DNA of 15,528 bases from NCBI GenBank assembly GCA_012032575.1, contig JAAUSP010000126.1, positions 1 through 15,528 on the forward strand. Direction: 5' to 3'. Positions 8,010-15,419 of this stretch are shown piece by piece (positions within the stretch are counted from its first letter, which is position 1; each line of letters opens with the position of its first letter). A program made the position numbers and the translations under genes. This DNA comes from Anaerolineales bacterium (GTDB lineage Bacteria; Chloroflexota; Anaerolineae; 4572-78; J111). The notes beneath the pieces are model-generated. The model made no database searches and had not been told where the DNA came from. It saw only the letters and a program-made list of their open reading frames with translations.

Positions 8010-8010
8010 G

Positions 8011-8039
8011 TTTACAAGGGGGTGAGGGTATGATATGAA
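8011..8039 (+). promoter_or_regulatory. Possible promoter of the NUDIX gene
   Basis: TTTACA (8011-8016) and TATGAA (8034-8039) are 17 bases apart, directly after the gatA terminator and about 37 bases before the proposed ATG at 8076. An overlapping TATGAT (8029-8034) is an alternative -10. The match is moderate. Confidence 0.35.
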
Positions 8040-8075
8040 AACATAAATTAATTTTACTTTCTAAAGAATAGCCCG

Positions 8076-8180
8076 ATGATAATCTCCGATCCATTTCTAT
8101 CCGCAGTTTACAACCCAAAAATCATTAGCAAGCTAGAACAGCGCTTTGGCGTTTTCACACGCAGCATGTTGATCTGGTGA
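8076..8180 (+). CDS. N-terminal fragment of the NUDIX protein, in the upstream frame
   Basis: ATG at 8076 opens MIISDPFLSAVYNPKIISKL and runs to EQRFGVF, then breaks into TRSMLIW and a stop. If one T is added to the TTTT at 8152-8155, the reading becomes RFGVFHTQHVDLVISTEIMRQ and joins the NUDIX frame below. The region between gatA's terminator and the NUDIX GTG is otherwise empty, and the GTG has no obvious ribosome binding site, so I believe this is the true N-terminus. No strong ribosome binding site is seen before 8076 either (GAATAGCCCG), which lowers confidence. Confidence 0.5.
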   Translation: MIISDPFLSAVYNPKIISKLEQRFGVFTRSMLIW

Positions 8181-8692
8181 TCTCCACCGAGATCATGCGG
8201 CAGATGGTGGTCAAAATAAACCAGAAAACCATCCCTCGCCGGGCCGAGGTTGTCATGGTGGTGCCGAATGAACAAGGGCAGGTCTGGCTGCATACCAAAA
8301 GTTTTTATCCGCAGGGCGTTTATCGCTTGATGACCGGCGGCCTGGAAGCCGACGAAGCGCCTCACCAGGCCCTGCGCCGCGAGGTATTCGAAGAAACCGG
8401 CTTCAAAGTAAAAGTGCAGCGCTGCCTGGCGGTAATTACCTATACTGTTGCCGCTGCGGAGGGCCGATTTCCCTTTGTCTCCTATATTTTTCTGACCACC
8501 CCCACTCAGGGCCAGCCCCATCCCACTGACCCCAAAGAAGCTATTGCTCATTTTCAGGCAGTGCCTGCCTCCGGCCTGGCCGATACCGCCCGCCAACTCC
8601 GCTCAATGAGCGGAGAATTTGCCGATTGGGGCATCTTTCGGGCCATCCCCCACGAGGTAGCCTGCCAGCAGTTGCTCCAAGCATCGCCTTAA
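8177..8692 (+). CDS. NUDIX hydrolase, probably missing its N-terminus through a frameshift
   Basis: The protein contains a complete NUDIX box: G-x5-E-x7-REVFEETGF, within GGLEADEAPHQALRREVFEE. The two catalytic metal-binding Glu are present. NUDIX enzymes hydrolyse nucleoside diphosphates linked to other groups (sugars, nucleotides, oxidised bases); the substrate here cannot be read from the sequence. The domain begins at RRAEVVMVVPNEQGQVWLHTK and is followed by a beta-rich part (PFVSYIFLTTP) and a C-terminal tail that may set specificity. The listed start is a GTG at 8177. The reading frame actually extends upstream to 8129, and homology probably continues into the ATG 8076 frame, giving a protein of about 205 residues. 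Confidence 0.85.
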   Translation: MISTEIMRQMVVKINQKTIPRRAEVVMVVPNEQGQVWLHTKSFYPQGVYRLMTGGLEADEAPHQALRREVFEETGFKVKVQRCLAVITYTVAAAEGRFPFVSYIFLTTPTQGQPHPTDPKEAIAHFQAVPASGLADTARQLRSMSGEFADWGIFRAIPHEVACQQLLQASP

Positions 8693-8760
8693 CTGATCTC
8701 TGGCAGACCCGGCCTTTCCAGGATTTAAATAAATCAATCAAAGCGCGTTACATTTACGTT

Positions 8761-8784
8761 ACGCAAGATGCAACACGCAACACG
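8761..8784. repeat. GCAAGACGCAACACG repeat, copy B (single arm)
   Basis: ACGCAAGATGCAACACG followed by CAACACG matches the right arms of copies A (6455-6475) and C (15404-15419), with T in place of one C. Its left partner is degenerate (GCGCGTTACATTTACGTT just upstream). It lies between the NUDIX gene and the ParB-like gene. Confidence 0.7.
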
Positions 8785-8830
8785 AATTGAATAACTGTTT
8801 TCTTGGGACTACCTTAATTGGGAGGTAGCG

Positions 8831-9541
8831 ATGACCGACTATTTAACCACAACCGAAGCTACTCGCCTGGTCGAATTGGAGATTGTCATCGAGCGGGGGC
8901 TGCAAACCTTTATCGAGGTCGGCAGCGCCCTGATGGAAATCCGCAACTCCCGCCTGTACCGGCAAACCCACCCCACCTTTGAGGAATATTGCCATGAGCG
9001 CTGGGACCTGCGCCGCAGCCGGACCTATCAATTGATGGACGCGGCTGAGGTGGTCGAAAACCTGAAAAGTTCCACAATTGTGGAACTTTCAAGTGGACCT
9101 CTGCCTCTGCCCCTGAACGAAGCCCAGGCCCGGCCGCTGGCCCGGCTGGGCCTGGACCTACAGCGCCAGGTATGGCAAAAGGCCGTCGAAACCGCTCCCC
9201 AGGGCAGAATTACGGCCCGGCACATCGAAACGGTTGTCAGGGAGTTTGAGTCCGCTCAAGCCGAACCCGACACCTTTACCTGCCCCCGCTGTGGTCACCG
9301 GGCGGTTCAGCTCAACGAAGGGGTTATCTGCCTTAACGATGCCTGCCAGTCAAGCTGGGCCACCCGCGACGAGTTCGAGGCTGAAGTAGGCATAGGCTAC
9401 AAAGATGAAACCGAACTGCTGCGGACCCGCCTGAAAACGGACCTGATCAAACTGCTCAATCACTTGTCCCCGGAACAGTTAAAGGAACTTGCCGCCTGGC
9501 TGGTCGAAGCCCAGGAGAGGTTAGCGGCAGTGGTAAACTAA
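8831..9541 (+). CDS. ParB/KorB-like helix-turn-helix protein with a zinc ribbon
   Basis: The 236-residue protein starts at ATG 8831 after GGGAGG (8820-8825). Residues about 12-78 are helical (IERGLQTFIEVGSALMEIRN... HPTFEEYCHERWDLRRSRTYQLMDAAEV). This resembles the DNA-binding region of phage- and plasmid-type proteins related to ParB/KorB. Then come NEAQARPLARL... QRQVWQKAVE and ITARHIETVVREF, a segment seen in the same group. Cys151, Cys154, Cys167 and Cys172 (CPRC... CLNDAC) form a likely zinc ribbon. A C-terminal helical part (LLRTRLKTDLIKLLNHLSPEQLKELAAWL) could dimerise. No partner parA or replication gene lies nearby, so partition is not implied; a transcriptional or mobile-element regulator is possible. 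Residues 79-88 are encoded by a palindrome (see 9066-9089). Confidence 0.75.
   Translation: MTDYLTTTEATRLVELEIVIERGLQTFIEVGSALMEIRNSRLYRQTHPTFEEYCHERWDLRRSRTYQLMDAAEVVENLKSSTIVELSSGPLPLPLNEAQARPLARLGLDLQRQVWQKAVETAPQGRITARHIETVVREFESAQAEPDTFTCPRCGHRAVQLNEGVICLNDACQSSWATRDEFEAEVGIGYKDETELLRTRLKTDLIKLLNHLSPEQLKELAAWLVEAQERLAAVVN
9066..9089. repeat. 24-bp perfect palindrome inside the ParB-like coding sequence
   Basis: AAAGTTCCACAA (9066-9077) is followed immediately by its exact reverse complement TTGTGGAACTTT (9078-9089), with no spacer. It encodes part of LKSSTIVELSS, just after the helix-turn-helix region and before the NEAQARPLARL motif. Because it is a palindrome, the opposite strand also reads SSTIVEL in one frame. 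It could be an autoregulatory binding site or a small palindromic element inserted in frame. Confidence 0.85.
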
Positions 9542-9589
9542 ATAGTGGATTTCTACAAATGAGGTTTCGGTTTTGGAGATTGGAGATTA

Positions 9590-9632
9590 AAAATTGGGGA
9601 TTGGATGCTTGATGGGTCCAATCCCCAATTTT
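9590..9632. terminator. Hairpin between convergent genes (AAAATTGGGGATTGGA)
   Basis: A perfect 16-bp stem (9590-9605 with 9617-9632) has an 11-base loop. The stem base is A4 on one side and T4 on the other, so it can terminate transcription from both directions. It lies between the ParB-like gene and the minus-strand chemoreceptor, which converge here. It is preceded by near-copies of the arm motif (TTGGAGATTGGAGATTA at 9573-9589), suggesting it belongs to a dispersed repeat family. Confidence 0.75.
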
Positions 9633-9667
9633 AGTGGAAGAAGTTAATGCTGAATAATTGATCAGAC

Positions 9668-12643
9668 TCAATGCCGGCCATTAGCCAGCGGAAGGACGGG
9701 TTCCTGGTACTGATGGCCGTTCAGTCGCATTAAAGGGGCTGTTACGGCAACCTTGGCCGGAGGAGATACCTCTAATAAACATTGTTCTAACTGGTTCAGG
9801 CGGGCTACAACTTCGTGAGAGAAGCGTTTCACTTCTTCTACCCCGGCTTTGGCTGACTTATGGTCCCCCCGATTATGGGCAACAACAACCTGGCGCACGG
9901 TTTCGTGCATCCGCCGATGCGGCTCTTCAATTGCTTTAAATTCCGGCTCGTTCCCACAGAGATCCTTTCCCTGCTTGTAATACCACTGGCCTAACAAACA
10001 ATCGGTATGCGAATCCAGTTCATGTTCGTTCACGGTTACCTGTCCGGCTAACAGCTTATTCAGACGATCTGCCCACCGCAGGTGAGCCTGTTTAAATAGC
10101 TCAATTTGCTGAGATTGGTCTTGATCGGTAGATACTTTAAAATTGGCCAGAATTGAAGTCAGCTTATCGGCCAATTCACTAAGGACTTGAGCCGAAGCGG
10201 TCACTTCTTCCACTTGAGCGCTCATCTCTTGAGCCGAGGCCGTTACCTCTTCGACGGCAGCGCTGTTCTCCTCGCTGACGCTGGAAATGTCGGCAATCGC
10301 CTCGGACACTTCACCGGCATTGGCCGCCATCTCCTCGGTCGCGGCCGAGTTCTCCTCGACCACCGCTGAGACCTGCTCGACCAATTCCCCGGCAGCCTGA
10401 GCCGCATTGCCCATTTGAGCGGCCAGGGTGCGGTTCTCGGAGGCAACCTGCTCCACCGCCCCGATGGCCTGGTCGAGCTGCTGGCTGGCTTGCTGGACGG
10501 CGGCCAGAGCCGTCAACGCCGCCTCGATCTGTTTGGCCGAGTCCGCCGTGCCGTTGGCAATGACCTCAAAAGCCGAGCCGGCCTGGCGGGTCAAGGCCAC
10601 CCCGCCCTTGACCTCCTGGCCGGCCTGTTTCATCGCTTCGACGGTGCTTTCAGCCCCGTTCTGAACCATCTGGATCATCTCGCGGATTTCTTTGGTCGCT
10701 TGCGAGGAGCGTTCGGCCAGTTTGCGGACTTCGTCGGCGACGACGGCAAAGCCTTTGCCGTGCTCCCCGGCGCGGGCCGCCTCGATGGCAGCATTGAGGG
10801 CCAGCAGATTGGTCTGAGAAGCGATGTCGTCAATGGTTTCGATGATAGCCCCGATTTGAGTGGAGCGTTTACCCAGGTCAACGACCCGTTGGGCCAGTTG
10901 TTCGGTCGCGGTCCCAAGCTGGTCAATGCCGGAGACGGCTTCACGGGCCGCCTGCTGGCCGGATTGGGAGGCCTGAAGATTGGCCTTGATAAAGGTTGCC
11001 ACCTGATCCACTTGGGTGCTGATCTGTTTCACTGCGGTTTCAAGGGCCAGACCGGCGGTTTTGGCTTGAGAGACAGCCTCGGCCTGAGCTTCGGTGCCGC
11101 GAGCGACTTGATGAATGGAAGAGGTCAGTTCGCCGACCGCCTGAGCGGTTTGGCCGATGGAGGTCGCCTGGTCCTGCGCGCCTTTGGCGACGCCGTCAAT
11201 GGCCCGGACCATCTGGTCCATCGAACCGAGGGTTTTGGTAATGGAGTCGGTTTGCTGCTGAGTGCCGCGAGCGACCTGCTGCATGGTTCCGGCGATTTGG
11301 CTGGTGGCTTGCCCCGCCTGTTCGGCCACCGCGGCCAGTTCAGCGGAAGCAGAGCCAACACTATTGGCATTGTCGGTCACTTCGACAATCAACTGCCGCA
11401 AATTGACAATCATTTGGGCAAAAGCGGTACCCAATTCATCTTTGTCGCTATTGGGCTTGATCTCAACCGCCAAATCACCCTGGGCAATCTGTCCGGCAGC
11501 TTCGGCCATCGTAGTAAAATACAGTTCGGCTTCACCCAAGGCTCGACCCATCGTCCCAATTTCATCGCGGCGGATCCTGATGGCTTGTTTTACAAGCAGG
11601 GGAATATCGCGGTTAAGATCGCCACGAGCCATATTTTGCAACGCTCCGGTCATAATCTTCACCGGCCTGGCTATGCCGCGGGCGAAAAAGATACTTAATC
11701 CGGTAACGATGATAGCCGTGACTAACCCGACCCCCAACATAATATTCCGTAATCGTGTCACCATTGCCAAGGCTTCAGCTCTATCCTGCTCTGTTATCAG
11801 TCCCCAGCTTATCCGCTTAATGGGGGAGAAAGCACCCAAAACGGCCTGGTTGCGATAATCCTGATACTCGGCTACACCGCTGGTGTCGGCCAGCACCTGC
11901 TGAGCGCCATAACTATCCACCTTAAGTTCAAGTTCGGCCCGTTCTTTAATCAGTCCTTCTTCTTTCAGTTCGTCGGTGAAACGGGAAGGGGTGATGAAAT
12001 AGCCGTCCTGGTTGATGAGATAAGCTTCGCCGGTTTGCCCGACCTGCGCCTTATCCAGGATATCCACAATTTTGGCAGTTGGCAACACCCCGCCAACCAC
12101 ACCAACAACCTTATTATCTATGGTTATTGGTTCTGCCACGACGATTATTACTTGCCCATCAGCCTTCGATACCAATGCATCTGAAATGTTCGATTTGCCT
12201 TGAATGGCTTTCTTAAAGTATTCACGTTCAGCCAGGTTGATAGGGTCATCGCCCGTAATCCTGGCAATAGTCATGCCATCAGGACTAGCGACAAACATGT
12301 CTTGATACTGCGGCCACTTCTCAACAAAAAAGTGAAGTGCTTTAAGAACTTGGACGGGGTCCATTGTGCGTATTTCATTCGAGCCGGCAATCACCTTCAC
12401 TTCGCTCTGACGATCGCCAAGCCAATTGTCAATACTTTCAACGCTAATCAGGGCCAGGCGTTCAAGTTCGCTGCTGATACGGGTCTGTAAAGACTGTTGG
12501 GCCTGCCAGTAGGTGATCAGACTGACGATCAACAGGGGCAGCAGGGATAACCCCAGGAAGAGCATCATTAATTTGCCTTGCAGGGAGTGGAAGAAATTAA
12601 TTTGGCCTTCTTTTTGGATGGGTGAAGCATTTAACGATTTCAT
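9668..12643 (-). CDS. Methyl-accepting chemotaxis protein: dCache, two HAMP domains, signalling domain, CZB zinc domain
   Basis: The 991-residue receptor starts at ATG 12641-12643 after AAAGGAAAAA. A transmembrane helix at about 24-46 and another at about 301-321 enclose an extracytoplasmic dCache sensor (about 50-290, with [19 protein letters not shown] and [21 protein letters not shown]). HAMP domains follow at about 320-373 ([23 protein letters not shown]) and 375-425 ([17 protein letters not shown]). The long coiled-coil signalling domain has its conserved tip at 605-630 ([20 protein letters not shown]). After it comes a CZB domain (about 848-950) with the expected zinc ligands His854, Cys882, His909 and His913 and the motif CLLGQW. 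CZB domains bind zinc and are linked to hypochlorous acid or zinc responses. The dCache ligand is unknown. The gene is intact and divergent from the globin receptor. No CheA, CheW or CheR gene is nearby. Confidence 0.95.
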   Translation of the reverse strand: MKSLNASPIQKEGQINFFHSLQGKLMMLFLGLSLLPLLIVSLITYWQAQQSLQTRISSELERLALISVESIDNWLGDRQSEVKVIAGSNEIRTMDPVQVLKALHFFVEKWPQYQDMFVASPDGMTIARITGDDPINLAEREYFKKAIQGKSNISDALVSKADGQVIIVVAEPITIDNKVVGVVGGVLPTAKIVDILDKAQVGQTGEAYLINQDGYFITPSRFTDELKEEGLIKERAELELKVDSYGAQQVLADTSGVAEYQDYRNQAVLGAFSPIKRISWGLITEQDRAEALAMVTRLRNIMLGVGLVTAIIVTGLSIFFARGIARPVKIMTGALQNMARGDLNRDIPLLVKQAIRIRRDEIGTMGRALGEAELYFTTMAEAAGQIAQGDLAVEIKPNSDKDELGTAFAQMIVNLRQLIVEVTDNANSVGSASAELAAVAEQAGQATSQIAGTMQQVARGTQQQTDSITKTLGSMDQMVRAIDGVAKGAQDQATSIGQTAQAVGELTSSIHQVARGTEAQAEAVSQAKTAGLALETAVKQISTQVDQVATFIKANLQASQSGQQAAREAVSGIDQLGTATEQLAQRVVDLGKRSTQIGAIIETIDDIASQTNLLALNAAIEAARAGEHGKGFAVVADEVRKLAERSSQATKEIREMIQMVQNGAESTVEAMKQAGQEVKGGVALTRQAGSAFEVIANGTADSAKQIEAALTALAAVQQASQQLDQAIGAVEQVASENRTLAAQMGNAAQAAGELVEQVSAVVEENSAATEEMAANAGEVSEAIADISSVSEENSAAVEEVTASAQEMSAQVEEVTASAQVLSELADKLTSILANFKVSTDQDQSQQIELFKQAHLRWADRLNKLLAGQVTVNEHELDSHTDCLLGQWYYKQGKDLCGNEPEFKAIEEPHRRMHETVRQVVVAHNRGDHKSAKAGVEEVKRFSHEVVARLNQLEQCLLEVSPPAKVAVTAPLMRLNGHQYQEPVLPLANGRH

Positions 12644-12829
12644 TTTTTTCCTTTCTTGTATTTTTGATTGATAAAAGCAGTCCTATTACGTTTTGGTTAA
12701 AAGAAGCAATAAAAAGTACAAAGCCACCGCCACTCAATCAATGGCGGCAGACGGTTGTACACTTACTTAGTATCGGTAAGAAAGCGTTATAATTTATAAA
12801 GAAAAAGTAAAGCCTGGTTTATAACTCTG

Positions 12830-12918
12830 CTCAGGCATGTCAACCAAAGGGAGAAATCTCTGATGCGTAGCGCTGTAAGGACGCTTTGTGTCGGCCTACG
12901 GCCTCGAAATGACCTGAG
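12830..12918. repeat. Degenerate palindromic repeat (GTCATTTCGAGG...GAGAAATCTC type)
   Basis: The ends CTCAGGCATGTCA (12830-12842) and TGACCTGAG (12910-12918) pair imperfectly. Read on the minus strand, the interior has GTCATTTCGAGG, GGCCGTAGGCC and AGAGATTTCTCCC. It looks like a worn member of a dispersed, non-coding repeat. Confidence 0.45.
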
Positions 12919-13047
12919 GGCTGAGTAGTTACAAAAAGCATTTACACTTTGTTTATGCGTTAGAAAAATTTTTGCCGACAAAAAGAGCAACACCCATTTG
13001 CTGGGTTTCTTCTGATACGAACATTTTTAACCATGCGACCCAAATTA

Positions 13048-13119
13048 ACCGCTGAATATGCAAAGTCCGCCGAGAGATTTAAAAATCTCTGCGTTTTCAG
13101 CACGCTTCGCGTCAGCGGT
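13048..13119. repeat. Nested inverted repeat ACCGCTGA...TCAGCGGT
   Basis: Outer arms ACCGCTGA (13048-13055) and TCAGCGGT (13112-13119) enclose an inner perfect stem AGAGATTT/AAATCTCT (13073-13080 with 13083-13090). The intervening sequence pairs partly (GCAAAGTCCGC against GCGTTTTCAGC). It lies about 55 bases before the globin receptor start and could affect its leader RNA, or be a passive repeat. Confidence 0.65.
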
Positions 13120-13172
13120 GAAATATTAAATCTGTCAGTCAATCAGATTACTATAGAAAAGGATACCCCTCC

Positions 13173-14462
13173 ATGAATCATTTAGTCGAGCAGTATCATA
13201 TTAATGACACCAATTTGAGTTTGAGAAAACAGTTCATTACCCTGGATCAACAAAATATTGAAATCCTCAGGCAGCTTGCCGGTTGGGCCAATGGCGTAGC
13301 TGACCCAATGGCCAGAGAATTTTATGATCATCAATATGCCTTTGCTCCAACGCGCACCTTTTATGAAGCGTATGCGCAAAGAAAGCAGATGCCATTTGAA
13401 CAGTTGCGCCATCACCTGGAAAGCGTGCAGGCTGAATATTTCCGCCAAATTTTTGAGGAAGCTGCTAAGGGTGATTTTGGACCTCATTATTTCGAACGAC
13501 GACTGAAGGTAGGGCAGCTTCATAATGTCATCAATCTGCCCCTCAAATGGTATGTTGGCAGCTATGCGCTGTATTTTAAGTTGGTGCGAAAATATCTTTC
13601 CCGGCGTTTCTGGTACCGCCCCTGGTGGCGAGCCAAAGCTGAACTGGCCATTCTGACTGTTTTTAACTATGACATGCAGGCTGTGGCTGACGCATTCTTT
13701 TATGATTATTTAGAGTCGATTGGTATGGACCTTGGGCAAGTACAGATGCAGAGCCTGGAACATGACTTATCGGAAAATTATCGCGAGCTTAAGGGTACTG
13801 TCCGAAATGTTCTTGAGGAAACCAGCCGGACCAGTCAATTTCTGGCACAGGCGAGCACTCGTCTGGCCGAAATAGCCAATCAATCCGGGCGAACGACAGC
13901 AGAAGTGAGCCTGACCATCCAGCAGTTGGCAACGGGAGCCAGCCACCAGGCTGAGGCGCTTTCTCAAACCCGATCCAACCTTGAGCAGTCTGCCAGAGCC
14001 ATTGAAGGGGTTGCTCAGGGCGCCCAGGAGCAGGCGCAGGCGGTTAACCGTACTGCCGAAGCCATCACCGGATTGGTCGGGTCCATCCAAACAATCTCGG
14101 CTGGTGCTGATGAGCAGACTCAGGCAGTGGTTGGGGCTAAGGGCGCTGGTGACAGCCTGGGCGCAACCATTGCCCAGATTTCAGAACGCACTCAGCAAGT
14201 GGCCGACTTCGTCCAAAACCAGTTGCATATCGCTCAGGAGGGGCAACAAACCTCGCGCCAGGTGGTAACGGGAATAGACCAACTGGGGGCTGCGACCGAA
14301 CAGTTGGCCCAACGTATTCAGGAACTGGGAAAACGTTCTGGCCAAATCGGGGCCATCGTGGAAACTATCAACGAGATTGCTTCACAAACCAACCTGTTGG
14401 CCTTGAACGCAGCCATCGAGGCAGCCCGGGCGGGGGAGCACGGCAAGGGCTTGCGGTGGTAG
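13173..14462 (+). CDS. Protoglobin-coupled (HemAT-like) chemoreceptor, 5' part of a frameshifted gene
   Basis: ATG at 13173 begins a soluble receptor with no membrane segment. Residues about 10-190 are a protoglobin-type sensor. The proximal heme ligand is most likely His117 in [21 protein letters not shown], which fits the 'VGxxHxxIxLxxxWYxGSY' pattern of globin-coupled sensors. A coiled-coil methyl-accepting domain follows from about 205, up to the tip [22 protein letters not shown]. Such proteins sense oxygen (possibly other gases) and signal to CheA. The frame breaks right after GKG at about 14450 and stops at 14462. The other receptor in this window reads [19 protein letters not shown] here, so one T is missing from TTT. 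The corrected protein would be about 665 residues, ending at 15169. Confidence 0.9.
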   Translation: MNHLVEQYHINDTNLSLRKQFITLDQQNIEILRQLAGWANGVADPMAREFYDHQYAFAPTRTFYEAYAQRKQMPFEQLRHHLESVQAEYFRQIFEEAAKGDFGPHYFERRLKVGQLHNVINLPLKWYVGSYALYFKLVRKYLSRRFWYRPWWRAKAELAILTVFNYDMQAVADAFFYDYLESIGMDLGQVQMQSLEHDLSENYRELKGTVRNVLEETSRTSQFLAQASTRLAEIANQSGRTTAEVSLTIQQLATGASHQAEALSQTRSNLEQSARAIEGVAQGAQEQAQAVNRTAEAITGLVGSIQTISAGADEQTQAVVGAKGAGDSLGATIAQISERTQQVADFVQNQLHIAQEGQQTSRQVVTGIDQLGAATEQLAQRIQELGKRSGQIGAIVETINEIASQTNLLALNAAIEAARAGEHGKGLRW

Positions 14463-15169
14463 CCGATGAAGTGCGGAAGTTGGCGGAACGGTCGTCATTG
14501 GCTACCAAAGAGATCCGAACGATGATCGAGGCAGTGCAGCGAGGGTCGGAGCAGGCGGTAGAAGCGATGAATCAGACGGGACAAGAGGTGCAGGCAGGGG
14601 TCAGGTTGACTCGCCAGGCCGGGACTGCGTTTGAAGCAATAGCGACGGGCACAGCCGAATCGGCGGAGCAGATAAAGGCGATCCTGACTGCGGTCAAGGT
14701 AATTGAGGCAGCGGTAGGTCAGCTAGGGCAGGCGCTGGCAGCGGTGGAACAAGTCGCTGGACAAAATCGGCGGGTTGCTCAGGAGATGCGGGTAGCATCA
14801 GAAGTGGTGCAAGAGGCAGTGGAACAGGTATCGGCGGTGGTAGAGGAGAACTCGGCGGCGACGGAAGAGATGGCGGCGGGTTCGGCAGAAGTGATGGAAG
14901 CCGTCGAAAATATCGCCGGGGTCAGCCAGGAGAACAGTGCGGCGGTGGAAGAGGTGAGTGCGTCGGCTGAAGAAATGAGCGCCCAGGTTGAAGAAGTCAA
15001 TATATCAGCCCAGGCCCTGGCTGAAGCTGCCCAAACTCTGCAAAAATTGATAGCTCAATTCAAGTTGGGGCATAATCTTCCAGAAGTGGCCAGTCCCAAA
15101 ATTGGTCAAGATGGCACACACCGTAGGCATGTTGGTAGTCCCCATCGAGTCTTGGAGTATCACTCTTGA
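14456..15169 (+). CDS. C-terminal signalling part of the globin receptor, in the shifted frame
   Basis: This frame opens with [20 protein letters not shown], exactly what should follow the tip of the preceding frame. It continues through the descending coiled coil ([43 protein letters not shown]) to a tail ending RVLEYHS. It has no ribosome binding site or independent start; its first residue is a GTG inside the conserved tip. Unlike the dCache receptor it has no CZB domain. It should be joined to 13173-14462. Confidence 0.88.
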   Translation: MVADEVRKLAERSSLATKEIRTMIEAVQRGSEQAVEAMNQTGQEVQAGVRLTRQAGTAFEAIATGTAESAEQIKAILTAVKVIEAAVGQLGQALAAVEQVAGQNRRVAQEMRVASEVVQEAVEQVSAVVEENSAATEEMAAGSAEVMEAVENIAGVSQENSAAVEEVSASAEEMSAQVEEVNISAQALAEAAQTLQKLIAQFKLGHNLPEVASPKIGQDGTHRRHVGSPHRVLEYHS

Positions 15170-15194
15170 TGTGACTCTGAGCTACACCCTTCTT

Positions 15195-15230
15195 TGGCAG
15201 GTCATAACAAATTGTTGTTATGACCTGCCA
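15195..15230. terminator. 16-bp hairpin after the globin receptor gene
   Basis: TGGCAGGTCATAACAA (15195-15210) and its exact reverse complement (15215-15230) enclose an ATTG loop, 25 bases after the receptor stop. The position suits a transcript end, shared with the reverse-strand remnant at 15241-15345. There is no U-tract on either side, so classical intrinsic termination is uncertain. Confidence 0.6.
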
Positions 15231-15240
15231 GTTAACTCCC

Positions 15241-15345
15241 CTATGGTTCCCCGAAACTCCTCTTAATAAAAGTACAAATCTCTGTCATGGCCTCGGTTGC
15301 CTCCGGGAACAAGGGCGCACAGGCCGGATAGCAATGGAACATGCC
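15241..15345 (-). pseudogene. Remnant resembling the C-terminus of an alpha/beta hydrolase
   Basis: On the minus strand, codons from 15345 to the TAG at 15241-15243 read GMFHCYPACAPLFPEATEAM followed by TEICTFIKRSFGEP. The pattern 'GM-H-(F/Y)...APL-PEA-EA...I--FI' matches the C-terminus of HSL-type alpha/beta hydrolases, where that His is catalytic. Just upstream the frame meets TGA, and the palindromic repeat follows. If one G is added at CAAGGC, the preceding bases read DYFKGMFH, so a frame error is possible here too. It is a truncated gene, an inserted-into gene, or chance. I did not find the rest of the protein in the window. Confidence 0.4.
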
Positions 15346-15366
15346 TTGAAATAATCACTCGATTTT

Positions 15367-15419
15367 CGTGTTGCGTCTTGCGTGTTCCGTTTGCTTTATC
15401 TCACGCAAGACGCAACACG
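15367..15419. repeat. GCAAGACGCAACACG palindromic repeat, copy C (18-bp perfect stem)
   Basis: CGTGTTGCGTCTTGCGTG (15367-15384) pairs perfectly with CACGCAAGACGCAACACG (15402-15419) across a 17-base loop. This is the best-preserved member of the family, also seen at 6421-6469 and 8761-8784. No coding capacity is seen. Confidence 0.9.

Larger units (their letters stand above)
12644..13172. other. Divergent promoter region between two chemoreceptor genes
   Basis: About 530 bases without a convincing gene. On the left is a hairpin CCGCCA/TGGCGG (12728-12733 with 12743-12748). TATAAT (12788-12793) on the plus strand lacks a good -35 box. The middle and right are occupied by two degenerate palindromic repeats (12830-12918 and 13048-13119). 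Near the globin receptor start, TACTATAG (13149-13156) and AAAAGGA are a possible -10 box and ribosome binding site. Short reverse frames here have no protein features. Confidence 0.5.

Noticed and set aside
8831..9541. Chromosome partition gene parB with a nearby parS
   Set aside because: No parA, no parS consensus and no ParB nuclease-like N-terminal motif were recognised. The palindrome at 9066 is not the parS sequence.
10415..11698. 427-codon plus-strand open frame antisense to the dCache receptor
   Set aside because: It is opposite a clearly conserved coiled-coil signalling domain with strong codon bias, which leaves antisense frames open. Its product is a low-complexity Gly/Leu/Asp string with no known domain.
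14456..15169. A separate third chemoreceptor gene
   Set aside because: It begins in the middle of the conserved tip and continues the preceding frame exactly; it is the tail of the globin receptor.
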